Assembly: GCF_002080455.1 (NCBI RefSeq)
Contig: NZ_CP020555.1
Span: forward strand, 4,934,501 to 4,998,500
DNA length: 64,000 nt
Direction of reading: 5' to 3'
DNA from: Streptomyces sp. Sge12
Lineage (GTDB): Bacteria > Actinomycetota > Actinomycetes > Streptomycetales > Streptomycetaceae
In this document: in pieces, positions 40,905-50,666 of the stretch
Position numbering within the stretch: the stretch's first letter is position 1
Layout of the letters: each line of letters starts with the position of its first letter
Notes under the pieces: model-generated
Told to the model about the DNA's origin: nothing
Seen by the model: only the letters and a program-made list of their open reading frames with translations
The model's database searches: none
Position numbers and translations under genes: made by a program

Positions 40905-41183
40905 ATGGCCATCGAGGTCCGCATCCCCACCATCCTCCGCACCTACACCGAAGGCGAGAAGGCCGTCTCCGGTGAGGGCGCGACCCTCGCCGACCTCTTC
41001 GCGGACCTGGAAACCCGTCACAAGGGCATCGAGGAGCGCATCGTCGACGGCGGCCAGCTGCGCCGCTTCGTCAACGTCTACCTCAACGACGAGGACGTCC
41101 GCTTCCTCGACGGCATCTCCACCGCCCTCAAGGACGGCGACAGCGTCACCATCCTCCCGGCCGTGGCCGGCGGATCGAAGTAA
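40905..41183 (+). CDS. cysO: Sulfur-carrier protein CysO (MoaD/ThiS family)
   Basis: A 92-residue ubiquitin-fold sulfur carrier whose thiocarboxylated C-terminus donates sulfur to CysM for cysteine synthesis. The ending is DGDSVTILPAVAGGSK: the diglycine (G89-G90) is followed by Ser-Lys. Mycobacterial CysO, as recalled, ends at GG. The two extra residues would have to be removed before activation, perhaps by the adjacent Mec. The start ATG follows CTGGAGACAGCC. The stop overlaps the cysM start (TAATG). Confidence 0.93.
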   Translation: MAIEVRIPTILRTYTEGEKAVSGEGATLADLFADLETRHKGIEERIVDGGQLRRFVNVYLNDEDVRFLDGISTALKDGDSVTILPAVAGGSK

Positions 41184-42133
41184 TGCGCTACGACTCCCCG
41201 CTGGCCGCGGTCGGCAACACGCCGCTGGTCCGGCTGCCCCGGCTGTCGCCCTCGGACGACGTCCGCATCTGGGCGAAGCTGGAGGACCGCAACCCGACCG
41301 GCTCGATCAAGGACCGCCCCGCGCTCCACATGGTCGAGCAGGCCGAGAAGGACGGCCGGCTCCGGCCCGGCTGCACCATCCTGGAGCCCACCTCGGGCAA
41401 CACCGGGATCTCGCTGGCGATGGCGGCCAAGCTCAAGGGCTACCGCATCGTGTGCGTGATGCCGGAGAACACCAGCCAGGAGCGGCGTGACCTGCTGGCC
41501 ATGTGGGGAGCCGAGATCATCTCGTCGCCGGCCGCCGGCGGCTCGAACACCGCGGTCCGGGTGGCCAAGGAACTGGCCGCGGAGCACCCGGACTGGGTGA
41601 TGCTCTACCAGTACGGCAACCCGGACAACGCGGGCGCCCACTACGCCACCACGGGCCCGGAGGTCCTCGCGGACCTCCCCTCGATCACCCACTTCGTGGC
41701 CGGCCTGGGCACCACCGGCACCCTCATGGGCGTCGGCCGCTACCTGCGCGAACACGTACCCGGCATCAAGATCGTCGCCGCCGAGCCGCGCTACGACGAC
41801 CTGGTCTACGGGCTGCGCAACCTGGACGAGGGCTTCGTCCCCGAGCTCTACGACGCCTCCGTCCTCACCACCCGCTTCTCGGTCGGCTCGGCGGACGCGG
41901 TGACCCGCACGCGGGAGCTCCTCCAGCAGGAGGGCATCTTCGCGGGCGTCTCCACGGGAGCCGCCCTGCACGCGGCGATCGGCGTCGGCCGCAAGGCGGT
42001 GGCCGCGGGCGAATCGGCGGACATCGTCTTCGTCGTGGCCGACGGCGGCTGGAAGTACCTGTCGACGGGCGTCTACACGGCCGCGACCACGGAAGAAGCC
42101 ATCGAGGTCCTCCAGGGCCAACTCTGGGCGTAA
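41183..42133 (+). CDS. cysM: Cysteine synthase CysM (O-phosphoserine/CysO-dependent type)
   Basis: A 316-residue PLP enzyme. The PLP lysine is K43 in NPTGSIKDRPA, and the substrate loop is PTSGNTGIS. The phosphate-binding glycine loop is GLGTTGTLMG. In Mycobacterium the orthologue uses O-phosphoserine and CysO-thiocarboxylate rather than acetylserine and sulfide; the same use is inferred here from the neighbouring cysO and mec. It overlaps cysO by one base. A dispersed repeat follows the gene. Confidence 0.95.
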   Translation: MRYDSPLAAVGNTPLVRLPRLSPSDDVRIWAKLEDRNPTGSIKDRPALHMVEQAEKDGRLRPGCTILEPTSGNTGISLAMAAKLKGYRIVCVMPENTSQERRDLLAMWGAEIISSPAAGGSNTAVRVAKELAAEHPDWVMLYQYGNPDNAGAHYATTGPEVLADLPSITHFVAGLGTTGTLMGVGRYLREHVPGIKIVAAEPRYDDLVYGLRNLDEGFVPELYDASVLTTRFSVGSADAVTRTRELLQQEGIFAGVSTGAALHAAIGVGRKAVAAGESADIVFVVADGGWKYLSTGVYTAATTEEAIEVLQGQLWA

Positions 42134-42171
42134 CCCGACCCCGGTCCTCGGACGCCGGGCGGGCTGAAATC

Positions 42172-42214
42172 CAGCCCCGCCGGCGTTTGAGGCGCGGGTC
42201 CGGGGCGGAGCCCC
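42172..42214 (-). repeat. Dispersed GC-rich intergenic repeat copy (reverse)
   Basis: A near-perfect reverse-strand copy of the 20402/58573 element: AGCCCCGCCGGCGTTTGAGG, then CGCGGGTCCGGGGCGGAGCC. It sits between the convergent cysM and DUF488 genes, where its hairpin may act as a terminator. Confidence 0.75.
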
Positions 42215-42233
42215 GTGCAGCGGCGCCGCACGG

Positions 42234-42596
42234 TCAGGCCGACAGCCGCTCCGCCAGGATCGCCGCATGGCTCGACGCCGGGTCCTTGACCGCGGTCAGC
42301 AGCGTGACCGGCCCCGCCGCGGCCAGCGTCCGGAGCCGCGCCAGCTCCGCCTCCGCCCCCGGCCCGGCCAGCTCCGCGAGGTACCGCTCCCGGAACTCCG
42401 CCGCGGAGCCACCCCCGTGGAACCACTTCCGCAGCTCCGACGACGGCGTCACCGCCTTCGGCCACTCGTCCACCCCGGCCACCGCCTTCGCCAGGCCGCG
42501 CGGCCAGAGCCGGTCCACCAGCACCCGTACCCCGTCCGCCGCCGGCTCCGGCGGGTCGTACACCCGCCGCAGGCGGATCACCGGCTCCCGCGTCAC
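42234..42596 (-). CDS. DUF488 family protein
   Basis: A 120-residue protein of the DUF488/YeaO family, function unknown. Typical features are RVLVDRLWPRGLAKAVAGVDEWPKAVTPSSELRKWF near the N-terminus and ERYLAELAG in the middle. The GTG at 42596 overlaps the upstream gene's stop as GTGA, so it is translationally coupled to it. Confidence 0.88.
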   Translation of the reverse strand: MTREPVIRLRRVYDPPEPAADGVRVLVDRLWPRGLAKAVAGVDEWPKAVTPSSELRKWFHGGGSAAEFRERYLAELAGPGAEAELARLRTLAAAGPVTLLTAVKDPASSHAAILAERLSA

Positions 42597-43012
42597 CGCG
42601 CGCCTCCCAGGCCCTTGATCTCGTCCCACACCGCAGGGTCCAGCATCCCCAGCCTGGTCCGGAACTCCCACAGCGACACCTCCGCCGGCCGGTCCGCCTC
42701 CAGGAAACGAGCCCGGCCCTGCGCCCCCACCGTCCCCGGGGGCAGCGGGATCACCCCGGCCCGCCGGTCGTCGTACTTCGCGGTGATCCACGCGACCCGC
42801 GCGCGGTGCCCCCGTACCGACCGCACCGCGAGGACCAGGCACGTACGGCCGTCCGCCAGGGACCACAGCTCACCCGCCTTCGGCTGCGGGGGCGGACCGG
42901 TCCCGTGCGCCGGCGGGACCCGCCGGGGCAGCCCGGCCCGACCCCCGGCGAACAGCACCAGCAGCGCCACGGCCACCACCGCGGCCACCGCGGGCCACCA
43001 GGACGTGTCCAT
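42593..43012 (-). CDS. Membrane-anchored hypothetical protein
   Basis: A 139-residue protein. One N-terminal membrane helix (residues 5-24, PAVAAVVAVALLVLFAGG) precedes a small soluble domain with ELWSLADGRTCLVLAVR and a C-terminal FRTRLGMLDPAVWDEIKGLGG. The domain resembles PemK-like beta-barrels in outline, but no firm match is claimed. ATG at 43012 was chosen over a longer frame. It overlaps the DUF488 gene by 4 bases and is divergent from the hydrolase gene. Confidence 0.72.
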   Translation of the reverse strand: MDTSWWPAVAAVVAVALLVLFAGGRAGLPRRVPPAHGTGPPPQPKAGELWSLADGRTCLVLAVRSVRGHRARVAWITAKYDDRRAGVIPLPPGTVGAQGRARFLEADRPAEVSLWEFRTRLGMLDPAVWDEIKGLGGAR

Positions 43013-43207
43013 GTTTCGACCGTAGCCGCGCGGGAACGCCCCGGCATGACAACGCCCGTGCCCACTGTCGCTCCCCCGGGTGACAGCGCAGGTGATTCCC
43101 CCCACAACGGCCTGCTGCGGAGGAGCGACCGGACGTTTCGCGCCTTACGCTCGACCCACGCACGGCCCGCATTCCGTCCACGGACCGTCCTCGGAGGTTC
43201 ACGCTCC

Positions 43208-43960
43208 ATGAAGCTCACCGTCGTCGGCTGTTCGGGGTCGTTCCCCTCTGCGGAATCGGCCTGTTCGAGCTACCTCGTCGAGGCCGACGGTTTCCGGCTG
43301 CTCCTCGACATGGGCAACGGCGCCCTCGGCGAGCTCCAGCGCCACATCGGTCTCTACGACCTCGACGCGATCTTCCTGAGCCACCTGCACGCCGACCACT
43401 GCATCGACATGTGCGCCTACTTCGTGGCCCGCTACTACCGGCACGAAGGCGGCCGCTGCGGCACCATCCCCGTCTACGGGCCCGAGGGCACCGAGCGTCG
43501 TCTGACCACCGCCTACGACGACGTCCCCGACGAGCGCTCGATGAGCGAGGTCTTCGACTTCCGCACGCTGAAGCCGGGGACCTTCGAGATCGGCCCGCTC
43601 CAGGTCCGTACCGAGCGGGTCTCGCACCCGGTCGAGGCGTACGGCATCCGCATCGAGCACGACGGACGCTCGCTCACGTACTCCGGGGACACCGGCACCT
43701 GCCCCGAGCTGGGCCTGCTCGCCGAGGGCACCGACCTCTTCCTGTGCGAGTCCTCCTTCACGCACGGCAAGGAGGACATCCCCGGCCTGCACCTGAACGG
43801 CCGCGAGGCGGGCGAGTACGCGGCGGGCGGCGGCGTCGGCAGGCTCGTCCTGACCCACATCCCGCCGTGGACGGACCCGCAGCAGAACCTCGCCGACGCC
43901 CGCGCGGTCTACGGCGGCCGGGTCGACCTGGCGCACGCGGGCGCGGTCTACGAGGTCTGA
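43208..43960 (+). CDS. Metallo-beta-lactamase-fold hydrolase
   Basis: A 250-residue zinc hydrolase related to RNase Z/PhnP-like enzymes. The metal motif is SHLHADHCID (HxHxDH). Further ligands are His in RVSHPVEAYG, Asp in YSGDTG, and His in LTHIPPW. It is conserved in actinobacteria beside the rph/rdgB region; the substrate, perhaps a phosphodiester, is unknown. The ATG at 43208 follows CGGAGG. A strong terminator separates it from the convergent nagE2 gene. Confidence 0.9.
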   Translation: MKLTVVGCSGSFPSAESACSSYLVEADGFRLLLDMGNGALGELQRHIGLYDLDAIFLSHLHADHCIDMCAYFVARYYRHEGGRCGTIPVYGPEGTERRLTTAYDDVPDERSMSEVFDFRTLKPGTFEIGPLQVRTERVSHPVEAYGIRIEHDGRSLTYSGDTGTCPELGLLAEGTDLFLCESSFTHGKEDIPGLHLNGREAGEYAAGGGVGRLVLTHIPPWTDPQQNLADARAVYGGRVDLAHAGAVYEV

Positions 43961-43985
43961 GGCGTCCGGCCCTGCGGAACACGCG

Positions 43986-44030
43986 GAAGCCCCCGCCCTT
44001 CCTTCCGGGAGAGCGGGGGCTTCTTCGGTT
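43986..44030. terminator. Bidirectional terminator between hydrolase gene and nagE2
   Basis: A perfect 11-bp stem, GAAGCCCCCGC (43986-43996) with GCGGGGGCTTC (44013-44023), followed by TTCGG on the plus strand and a purine-rich mirror on the other. It lies between the convergent stops. Confidence 0.85.
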
Positions 44031-44042
44031 CTGCGGGGCTGC

Positions 44043-45320
<1,278 letters not shown>

Positions 45321-45410
45321 AACTTCCTCCAGTGGGCAAGGCGACGCCAGAGGGAAACGGGGGACGGCGACGTCTCAGATACGGGGATACGCGGGCTCGG
45401 ACAGGCCCGC

Positions 45411-45425
45411 GTGGTCTACACCAAT
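45411..45425. promoter_or_regulatory. DasR-type dre operator, site 1 upstream of nagE2
   Basis: GTGGTCTACACCAAT resembles the dre consensus ACTGGTCTAGACCACT as recalled. It is immediately adjacent to a second copy in opposite orientation. DasR is the GntR repressor of GlcNAc uptake and is relieved by GlcN-6-phosphate. Confidence 0.75.
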
Positions 45426-45426
45426 C

Positions 45427-45442
45427 GTGGTGTAGACCAGTT
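45427..45442. promoter_or_regulatory. DasR-type dre operator, site 2 upstream of nagE2
   Basis: GTGGTGTAGACCAGTT is the better of the two boxes; read on the minus strand it contains ACTGGTCTACACCA. With site 1 it makes a tandem dre pair at the nagE2 promoter, in an AT-richer stretch. Confidence 0.8.
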
Positions 45443-45514
45443 GTAACACGGTGAGGGTTAGATAAGGAACCTTCGTTTTCCTGTGGCCTGGATCACATAC
45501 CCCGACGTATGCCG

Positions 45515-45546
45515 AAGGGCCCCCGGATCGTGATCCGAGGGCCCTT
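45515..45546 (-). terminator. Terminator after nagE1
   Basis: AAGGGCCC...GGATC at 45515-45529 pairs with GATCC-GAGGGCCCTT to 45546, with a small bulge. It is 38 bases beyond the nagE1 stop on the minus strand. Confidence 0.7.
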
Positions 45547-45583
45547 GACGGACCGCCTCAACCCCCTGCCGGGGAGGGGGGAA

Positions 45584-46885
45584 TCAGGCCTTGGTCGTCT
45601 CCGACTCCATCGCCGCGATCTCCTCGTCCGACTCCCGGCCGGGCGTCGCGAGATTGAACTTCGTGATCGCGAAACGGAACACCGCGTAGTAGACGACCGC
45701 GAAGCACAGCCCGATCGGAATGATCAGCCAGGGCTTCGTCGCCAGGCTCCAGTTGATGACGTAGTCGATCAGGCCCGCCGAGAAGCTGAAGCCGTCGTGG
45801 ACGCCCAGCCCCCAGGTCACCGCCATCGAGACGCCCGTCAGGAGCGCGTGCACCGCGTACAGGGCCGGCGCCACGAAGAGGAACGAGTACTCCAGCGGCT
45901 CCGTGATCCCGGTGACGAACGAGGTCAGGGCCACCGACAGCATCAGGCCGCCCACCTCCTTGCGCCGCTGCGGCTTCGCGCAGTGGGTGATCGCCAGCGC
46001 CGCCGCAGGCAGGGCGAACATCATGATGGGGAAGAAGCCGGACAGGAACAGGCCCGCGTTCGGGTCGCCGTGCAGGAACATGTTGATGTCGCCGTGGTAC
46101 GTCTTCCCGTCCGCCGCCGTGTACGACCCGAACTGGAACCAGATCGGCACGTTCAGGAACTGGTGCAGGCCGATCACCAGCAGCGCACGGTTCGCGACGC
46201 CGAAGATGCCACCACCCCAGGCGCCCAGCCCGCGCAGCCAGTCGGAGAAGCTCTCCAGCGCGTCCCCGACCGGCGGCCAGACCCACAGGCAGAGCGCGGC
46301 GAAGGCGATCGCGACGAAGGACATGATGATCGGGACCAGCCGCCGGCCGTTGAAGAAGCCGAGCCAGTCCACCAGCTTCACCCGGTGGTACCGCTGCCAG
46401 AACCAGGCTGCCAGCAGGCCCATGATGATGCCGCCGAAGACCCCGGGGTTCTGGTACGTGTACGCCGCGAAGGTGTCGTTCGGGCCCAGACAGCCGCCCC
46501 CGATGTCCTTGGTCCCCGGCGGACACGCCTTCTGGAACGCGTGCAGCACCCCCCGGTAGACGAGGAAGCCCGCCGTGGCCGCGAGGGCGGTCGAACCATC
46601 GGCCTTCTTCGCCATGCCGATGGCGACGCCGATGCAGAAGAGGAGGGGAAGGCCGAGATCGGGGTCGAGCAGCGCCCCGCCCGCACCCGCCATCACCTTG
46701 GCGACGTCGGTCCACTGCAGGCCGTCCGCACCGAAGACGTCCGGCTGACCCAGCCGCAGCAGGATGCCCGCCGCAGGCAGTACGGCGATGGGGAGCTGAA
46801 GGCTCCGCCCCATCTTCTGCAGCCCCTGGTACAGGTTGTTCTGCCACGACGGGCGTGGAGCTGCTCCGGCCTTGCTCGCGCTCAT
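45584..46885 (-). CDS. nagE1: PTS N-acetylglucosamine/glucose-type EIIC paralogue (NagE1)
   Basis: A 433-residue EIIC permease, paralogue of NagE2 (for example NLYQGLQKMGRSLQLPIAVLPAAGILLRLG and GITEPLEYSFLFVAP). The loop between hydrophobic segments 3 and 4 carries an extra Cys-containing insert (KACPPGTKDIGGGCLGPND). EIIA and EIIB are absent and would be supplied in trans by NagF and Crr. ATG at 46885 has GGGAGG upstream. Its promoter shares the intergenic region and dre site with nagF. In S. coelicolor NagE1 is reported to be dispensable for GlcNAc uptake (recalled). Confidence 0.88.
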   Translation of the reverse strand: MSASKAGAAPRPSWQNNLYQGLQKMGRSLQLPIAVLPAAGILLRLGQPDVFGADGLQWTDVAKVMAGAGGALLDPDLGLPLLFCIGVAIGMAKKADGSTALAATAGFLVYRGVLHAFQKACPPGTKDIGGGCLGPNDTFAAYTYQNPGVFGGIIMGLLAAWFWQRYHRVKLVDWLGFFNGRRLVPIIMSFVAIAFAALCLWVWPPVGDALESFSDWLRGLGAWGGGIFGVANRALLVIGLHQFLNVPIWFQFGSYTAADGKTYHGDINMFLHGDPNAGLFLSGFFPIMMFALPAAALAITHCAKPQRRKEVGGLMLSVALTSFVTGITEPLEYSFLFVAPALYAVHALLTGVSMAVTWGLGVHDGFSFSAGLIDYVINWSLATKPWLIIPIGLCFAVVYYAVFRFAITKFNLATPGRESDEEIAAMESETTKA

Positions 46886-46935
46886 AGGCGTCCTCCCTGA
46901 CCGGCCCGTTTTGGCTGCCGCAACACTTACGGCAC

Positions 46936-46951
46936 ACTGGTGTAGACCAGT
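46936..46951. promoter_or_regulatory. Perfectly palindromic DasR dre operator in the nagE1-nagF intergenic region
   Basis: ACTGGTGTAGACCAGT is a 16-bp dre box in which nearly every position matches its reverse complement and the recalled consensus ACTGGTCTAGACCACT. It lies 51 bases upstream of nagE1 and 162 upstream of nagF, so one DasR site may serve both divergent genes. Confidence 0.85.
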
Positions 46952-47112
46952 TGTGGGTAGGTTGCCGCTGATCGCCATCATTCGGCAGGGACCGGACACG
47001 CGCTCGCGTAGATGGGCCAACCGTGCGTTACCGTGACAATGCGGGCCGTGCGGGTGGGTATCCATGTTCCGGCCGCTGAGACCCGTTCTTCGCATCACTC
47101 AGGGAGAAACAC

Positions 47113-47346
47113 ATGGCCACCAAGGCTGAGAAGATCGTCGCCGGGCTCGGCGGCATCGACAACATCGAAGAGGTCGAGGGCTGCATCACCCGCCTGCGCA
47201 CCGAGGTCAAGGACCCCGCCCTCGTCGACGAGGCCGCGCTCAAGGCCGCCGGCGCCCACGGCGTCGTCAAGATGGGCACCGCGATCCAGGTCGTCATCGG
47301 CACCGACGCCGACCCGATCGCCGCCGACATCGAAGACATGATGTGA
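47113..47346 (+). CDS. nagF: PTS EIIB component for N-acetylglucosamine (NagF)
   Basis: A 77-residue EIIB protein of the glucose/GlcNAc class, which passes phosphate from EIIA to sugar bound in EIIC. The phosphorylated cysteine is in EVEGCITRLR. Gene length and the start AEKIVAGLGGIDNIEEVEGC match the family. AGGGAGAAACAC precedes the ATG. It is divergent from nagE1 and would serve both EIIC proteins. Confidence 0.95.
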   Translation: MATKAEKIVAGLGGIDNIEEVEGCITRLRTEVKDPALVDEAALKAAGAHGVVKMGTAIQVVIGTDADPIAADIEDMM

Positions 47347-47382
47347 CACGAACCCCCTAGGGGCCGCCACCCGGCCCCCACC

Positions 47383-47417
47383 AGACCCCGTCCTGCAACC
47401 ACCCGGACGGGGTCTTC
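47383..47417 (+). terminator. Terminator after nagF
   Basis: A perfect 11-bp stem, AGACCCCGTCC (47383-47393) with GGACGGGGTCT (47405-47415), followed by TTCG; 37 bases after the nagF stop. Confidence 0.85.
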
Positions 47418-47448
47418 GCGTTCACCGGCACCGACTAGGCTCGGAGCC

Positions 47449-48174
<726 letters not shown>

Positions 48175-48210
48175 GGCAACCGCCGGGCCCCGCCCGGCGT
48201 CCAGGAAGAT

Positions 48211-48245
48211 ACGGGCGCACGGTGTCACAGCCGTGCGCCCGTCCT
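48211..48245 (+). terminator. Terminator after rph
   Basis: A perfect 12-bp stem, ACGGGCGCACGG (48211-48222) with CCGTGCGCCCGT (48231-48242), followed by CCT; 37 bases after the stop. Confidence 0.75.
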
Positions 48246-48296
48246 CGTAGCCGTCCGTCCAAGCCCGCATCGTCAACTCCTCAGGGGGAGAACCGC

Positions 48297-48677
48297 ATGA
48301 AGCTCCGCATAGCCGCCGTGGCCGTGGCAGCCGTACTGACCGTCCCGGCCCTGACGTCCTGCGACGCGATCTCCACCGCGATGGACTGCGCGAACACGGC
48401 CGTGGCCATCACCGACGGCGCCAACGACCTCCAGCAGGCCGTCTCCCAGGCGGGCAACAGCCCCCAGGACGCCCAGAACGCGCTCGACCAGATCGAGTCG
48501 AACCTCAAGAAGATCGGCGACCAGACGGACAACGCCGACCTCGGCAAGGCGATCGACTCGATGAACACGGCCGTCAAGAACGTCCGCACCTCGATCGAGA
48601 GCGGCAACACCGCCCCGAACATCCAGCCGGTCGCGGACGCGGCCAGCGAGCTCTCCAAGGTCTGCACCCCGGGCTGA
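48297..48677 (+). CDS. Small lipoprotein
   Basis: A 126-residue exported protein. The signal peptide ends in a lipobox LTSC at about residues 19-22, so it is probably lipid-anchored outside the membrane. The mature part is helical (GANDLQQAVSQAGNSPQDAQNALDQIESNLKKIGDQTDNADLGKAIDSM) with further cysteines (CDA.., MDCAN, KVCTPG) that may form disulfides. No domain is recognised. GGGGGAG precedes the ATG. It lies between rph and rdgB. Confidence 0.85.
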   Translation: MKLRIAAVAVAAVLTVPALTSCDAISTAMDCANTAVAITDGANDLQQAVSQAGNSPQDAQNALDQIESNLKKIGDQTDNADLGKAIDSMNTAVKNVRTSIESGNTAPNIQPVADAASELSKVCTPG

Positions 48678-48701
48678 TCCGGCCCCCGGGATAATGGGGG
48701 C

Positions 48702-49316
48702 ATGACCTCGACGCCCAGCCGCCTCATCCTGGCCACCCGCAACGCGGGCAAAGTCTCCGAACTCCGCGCGATCCTGTCCGACGCCGGCCTGCCGCACGAG
48801 CTGGTCGGCGCGGACGCGTACCCGGAGATCCCGGACGTCAAGGAGACCGGCGTCACCTTCGCCGAGAACGCCCTCCTCAAGGCCCACGCCCTGGCCCGCG
48901 CCACCGGCCTGCCGGCGGTCGCCGACGACTCCGGCCTCTGCGTGGACGTCCTGCACGGCGCCCCCGGCATCTTCTCGGCCCGCTGGGCCGGCACCCACGG
49001 CGACGACAAGGCCAACCTGGACCTGCTGCTGGCCCAGCTCGGGGACATCGCCGACGAGAACCGCGGGGCCCACTTCGCGTGCGCGGCGGCGCTGGCCCTG
49101 CCGGACGGCACCGAACGCGTCGTCGAAGGCCGCCTCCTCGGCACCCTCCGCCACACCCCGTCCGGCACGGGCGGCTTCGGCTACGACCCGATCCTCCAGC
49201 CGCAGGGCGAGACCCGCACGTGCGCGGAGCTGACGGCGGCGGAGAAGAACGCCATCTCCCACCGCGGCCAGGCCTTCCGCGCCCTGGTCCCCTTCGTCCG
49301 CGCCCTCCTGGGCTGA
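48702..49316 (+). CDS. rdgB: XTP/dITP diphosphatase (non-canonical purine NTP pyrophosphatase)
   Basis: A 204-residue HAM1-family house-cleaning enzyme that hydrolyses ITP, dITP and XTP to monophosphates. The N-terminal LILATRNAGKVSELRAIL phosphate-binding segment, the ADDSGLCVDVLHGAPGIFSARWAG active-site block and GFGYDPILQPQGETRTCAELTAAEKNAISHRGQA are all typical. It lies 25 bases after the lipoprotein gene and ends at a hairpin. Confidence 0.97.
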   Translation: MTSTPSRLILATRNAGKVSELRAILSDAGLPHELVGADAYPEIPDVKETGVTFAENALLKAHALARATGLPAVADDSGLCVDVLHGAPGIFSARWAGTHGDDKANLDLLLAQLGDIADENRGAHFACAAALALPDGTERVVEGRLLGTLRHTPSGTGGFGYDPILQPQGETRTCAELTAAEKNAISHRGQAFRALVPFVRALLG

Positions 49317-49333
49317 GCCCCGCACGACGACGC

Positions 49334-49370
49334 CGAAGACCCCGTACGCGTGGTGCGTACGGGGCCTTCG
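49334..49370 (+). terminator. Terminator after rdgB
   Basis: A stem pairing GAAG-A-CCCCGTACGC with GCGTACGGGG-C-CTTC (49334 to 49370), with one mismatch, 18 bases after the rdgB stop and before the convergent tRNA-Leu gene. Confidence 0.8.
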
Positions 49371-49379
49371 GTGTGGACG

Positions 49380-49463
49380 TGCGGTTGGGGGGACTCGAAC
49401 CCCCACGGGTTTTACCCCACTTGGACCTAAACCAAGCGTGACTGCCAATTCCACCACAACCGC
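49380..49463 (-). tRNA. tRNA-Leu (UAG)
   Basis: An 84-base class II tRNA with a long variable arm. The acceptor is GCGGTTG/CAACCGC with discriminator A. The anticodon stem CTTGG/CCAAG encloses TTTAGGT, giving anticodon TAG. The T-arm is GGGGGTTCGAGTCCCCC. No CCA is encoded. Confidence 0.95.
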
Positions 49464-49506
49464 GACATGTAGCCTAATTCGGATATTCGGTCCGTCTGGG
49501 CTGTGC

Positions 49507-50517
49507 TCAGTCTACGGGCAGGGTCCCAGCATTGGCGCGACGGTTTCGGCACCACGTGTCGGTCAGTGAGTGGCAGTTGGGGCACAGGTGTCGGAGGTTC
49601 TCGCGGTGGTTGTCGCGCCAGTCCCCGTTGATGTGATCGATCTGAAGGGTGATCGGTCGCCCGAGCCACTCCCCGGTGTTGCCGCAGCCTTCGCAGGCGT
49701 AGGGAACACCGATCTCCTGTAGTGCCCGGTGCAGACGGGGGCGATGAACGCGTGACGCCCCCTCGGGAAGCCTGGTCAGGACGGTGTCGGCGGGATCCTT
49801 TCGCCGGGGTGCTGCCTGAGTGGTTGCCCAGGCCCGCCGCTTGAAGTGGCTGACATCGAGTCCGAGCCGAGCGACCAGGCGCCGAACGCGCCGGTGGTTC
49901 ACGTCGTCGACGTGCAGGCCGAGGGCGCGCATGAGGTCCGCGTAGCTCAGCGCTGCCGGAACTGCTGCGCGCAGCGCGTCCTCGGGGATGCGGATCCGTG
50001 TGTTCCGGAAATGGGTGGTGTCTATTCCGTGCACCTTCAGCATCCTTCCGAGGGTGGCACGGGAGCGACTGTCGTCCGGCACCCCCAGGGCGCGAGCCGT
50101 GCCGCGCACGCTGTCCGCGGAGGCTGCGGCACCGGCAAGCTCCTCCCTGGTGAACGGGAGCTCGACGCCGCTCCGTTGCATGCCGCAGAAATGGCTGATG
50201 TCCACACCGGCGGCGGCTATGCGGCGGACGATGTGAGACAGAGTGCCTGTGGCGGGGGGTGCGCCGAGCTTCACCGCAACCTCACGCAGGGTGGTGGACG
50301 TCGCTGCCGCCGCGGCAATGACCTCATCGGGGTACTTGCGCCACGGGCTCCTTTTCGCGAAGTGGCTGGTGTCGATTCCGTAGGCGGTGACCTTCTCCTG
50401 CAGCATGCGGCGTCGCCCTCCGCTCTCCTTGAAGCCGAGGCGCCGCATCAGGTCGGCCCAGCCCCTCGATGCGGCGACCGCTGCGGTCAGGGTGTCGCGG
50501 TCGTGCGGTTCTCCCAT
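49507..50517 (-). CDS. HNH endonuclease with four repeated N-terminal modules
   Basis: A 336-residue protein. The C-terminal third (about residues 268-330) is an HNH nuclease with a zinc site: YACEGCGNTGEW, then ITLQIDHINGDWRDN (catalytic DH), then RHLCPNCHSLTDTWCRNRR. Residues 8-225 are four copies of a 50-60-residue module, each ending in a G-hydrophobic-D-x-S/T-H-F box (ending at residues 53, 110, 170 and 225) and containing a helix-turn-helix-like LMRRLG segment. The gene lies just upstream of tRNA-Leu and is less GC-rich than neighbours. Target unknown; possibly mobile or defence related. Confidence 0.8.
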   Translation of the reverse strand: MGEPHDRDTLTAAVAASRGWADLMRRLGFKESGGRRRMLQEKVTAYGIDTSHFAKRSPWRKYPDEVIAAAAATSTTLREVAVKLGAPPATGTLSHIVRRIAAAGVDISHFCGMQRSGVELPFTREELAGAAASADSVRGTARALGVPDDSRSRATLGRMLKVHGIDTTHFRNTRIRIPEDALRAAVPAALSYADLMRALGLHVDDVNHRRVRRLVARLGLDVSHFKRRAWATTQAAPRRKDPADTVLTRLPEGASRVHRPRLHRALQEIGVPYACEGCGNTGEWLGRPITLQIDHINGDWRDNHRENLRHLCPNCHSLTDTWCRNRRANAGTLPVD

Positions 50518-50666
50518 GGTGTGGCCCTTCCGTGACGTCCGGCCGCCTGTGCGGCTCTCGTATGGAGTAACGGGCCGATAGTCGGACGGTTACGGCTGGT
50601 TTCGTCCGATAAGCGGAGCGGCCCGCACCGGGGGTGCGGGCCGCTTGTGGAAGGGAGGGCGGGGGG

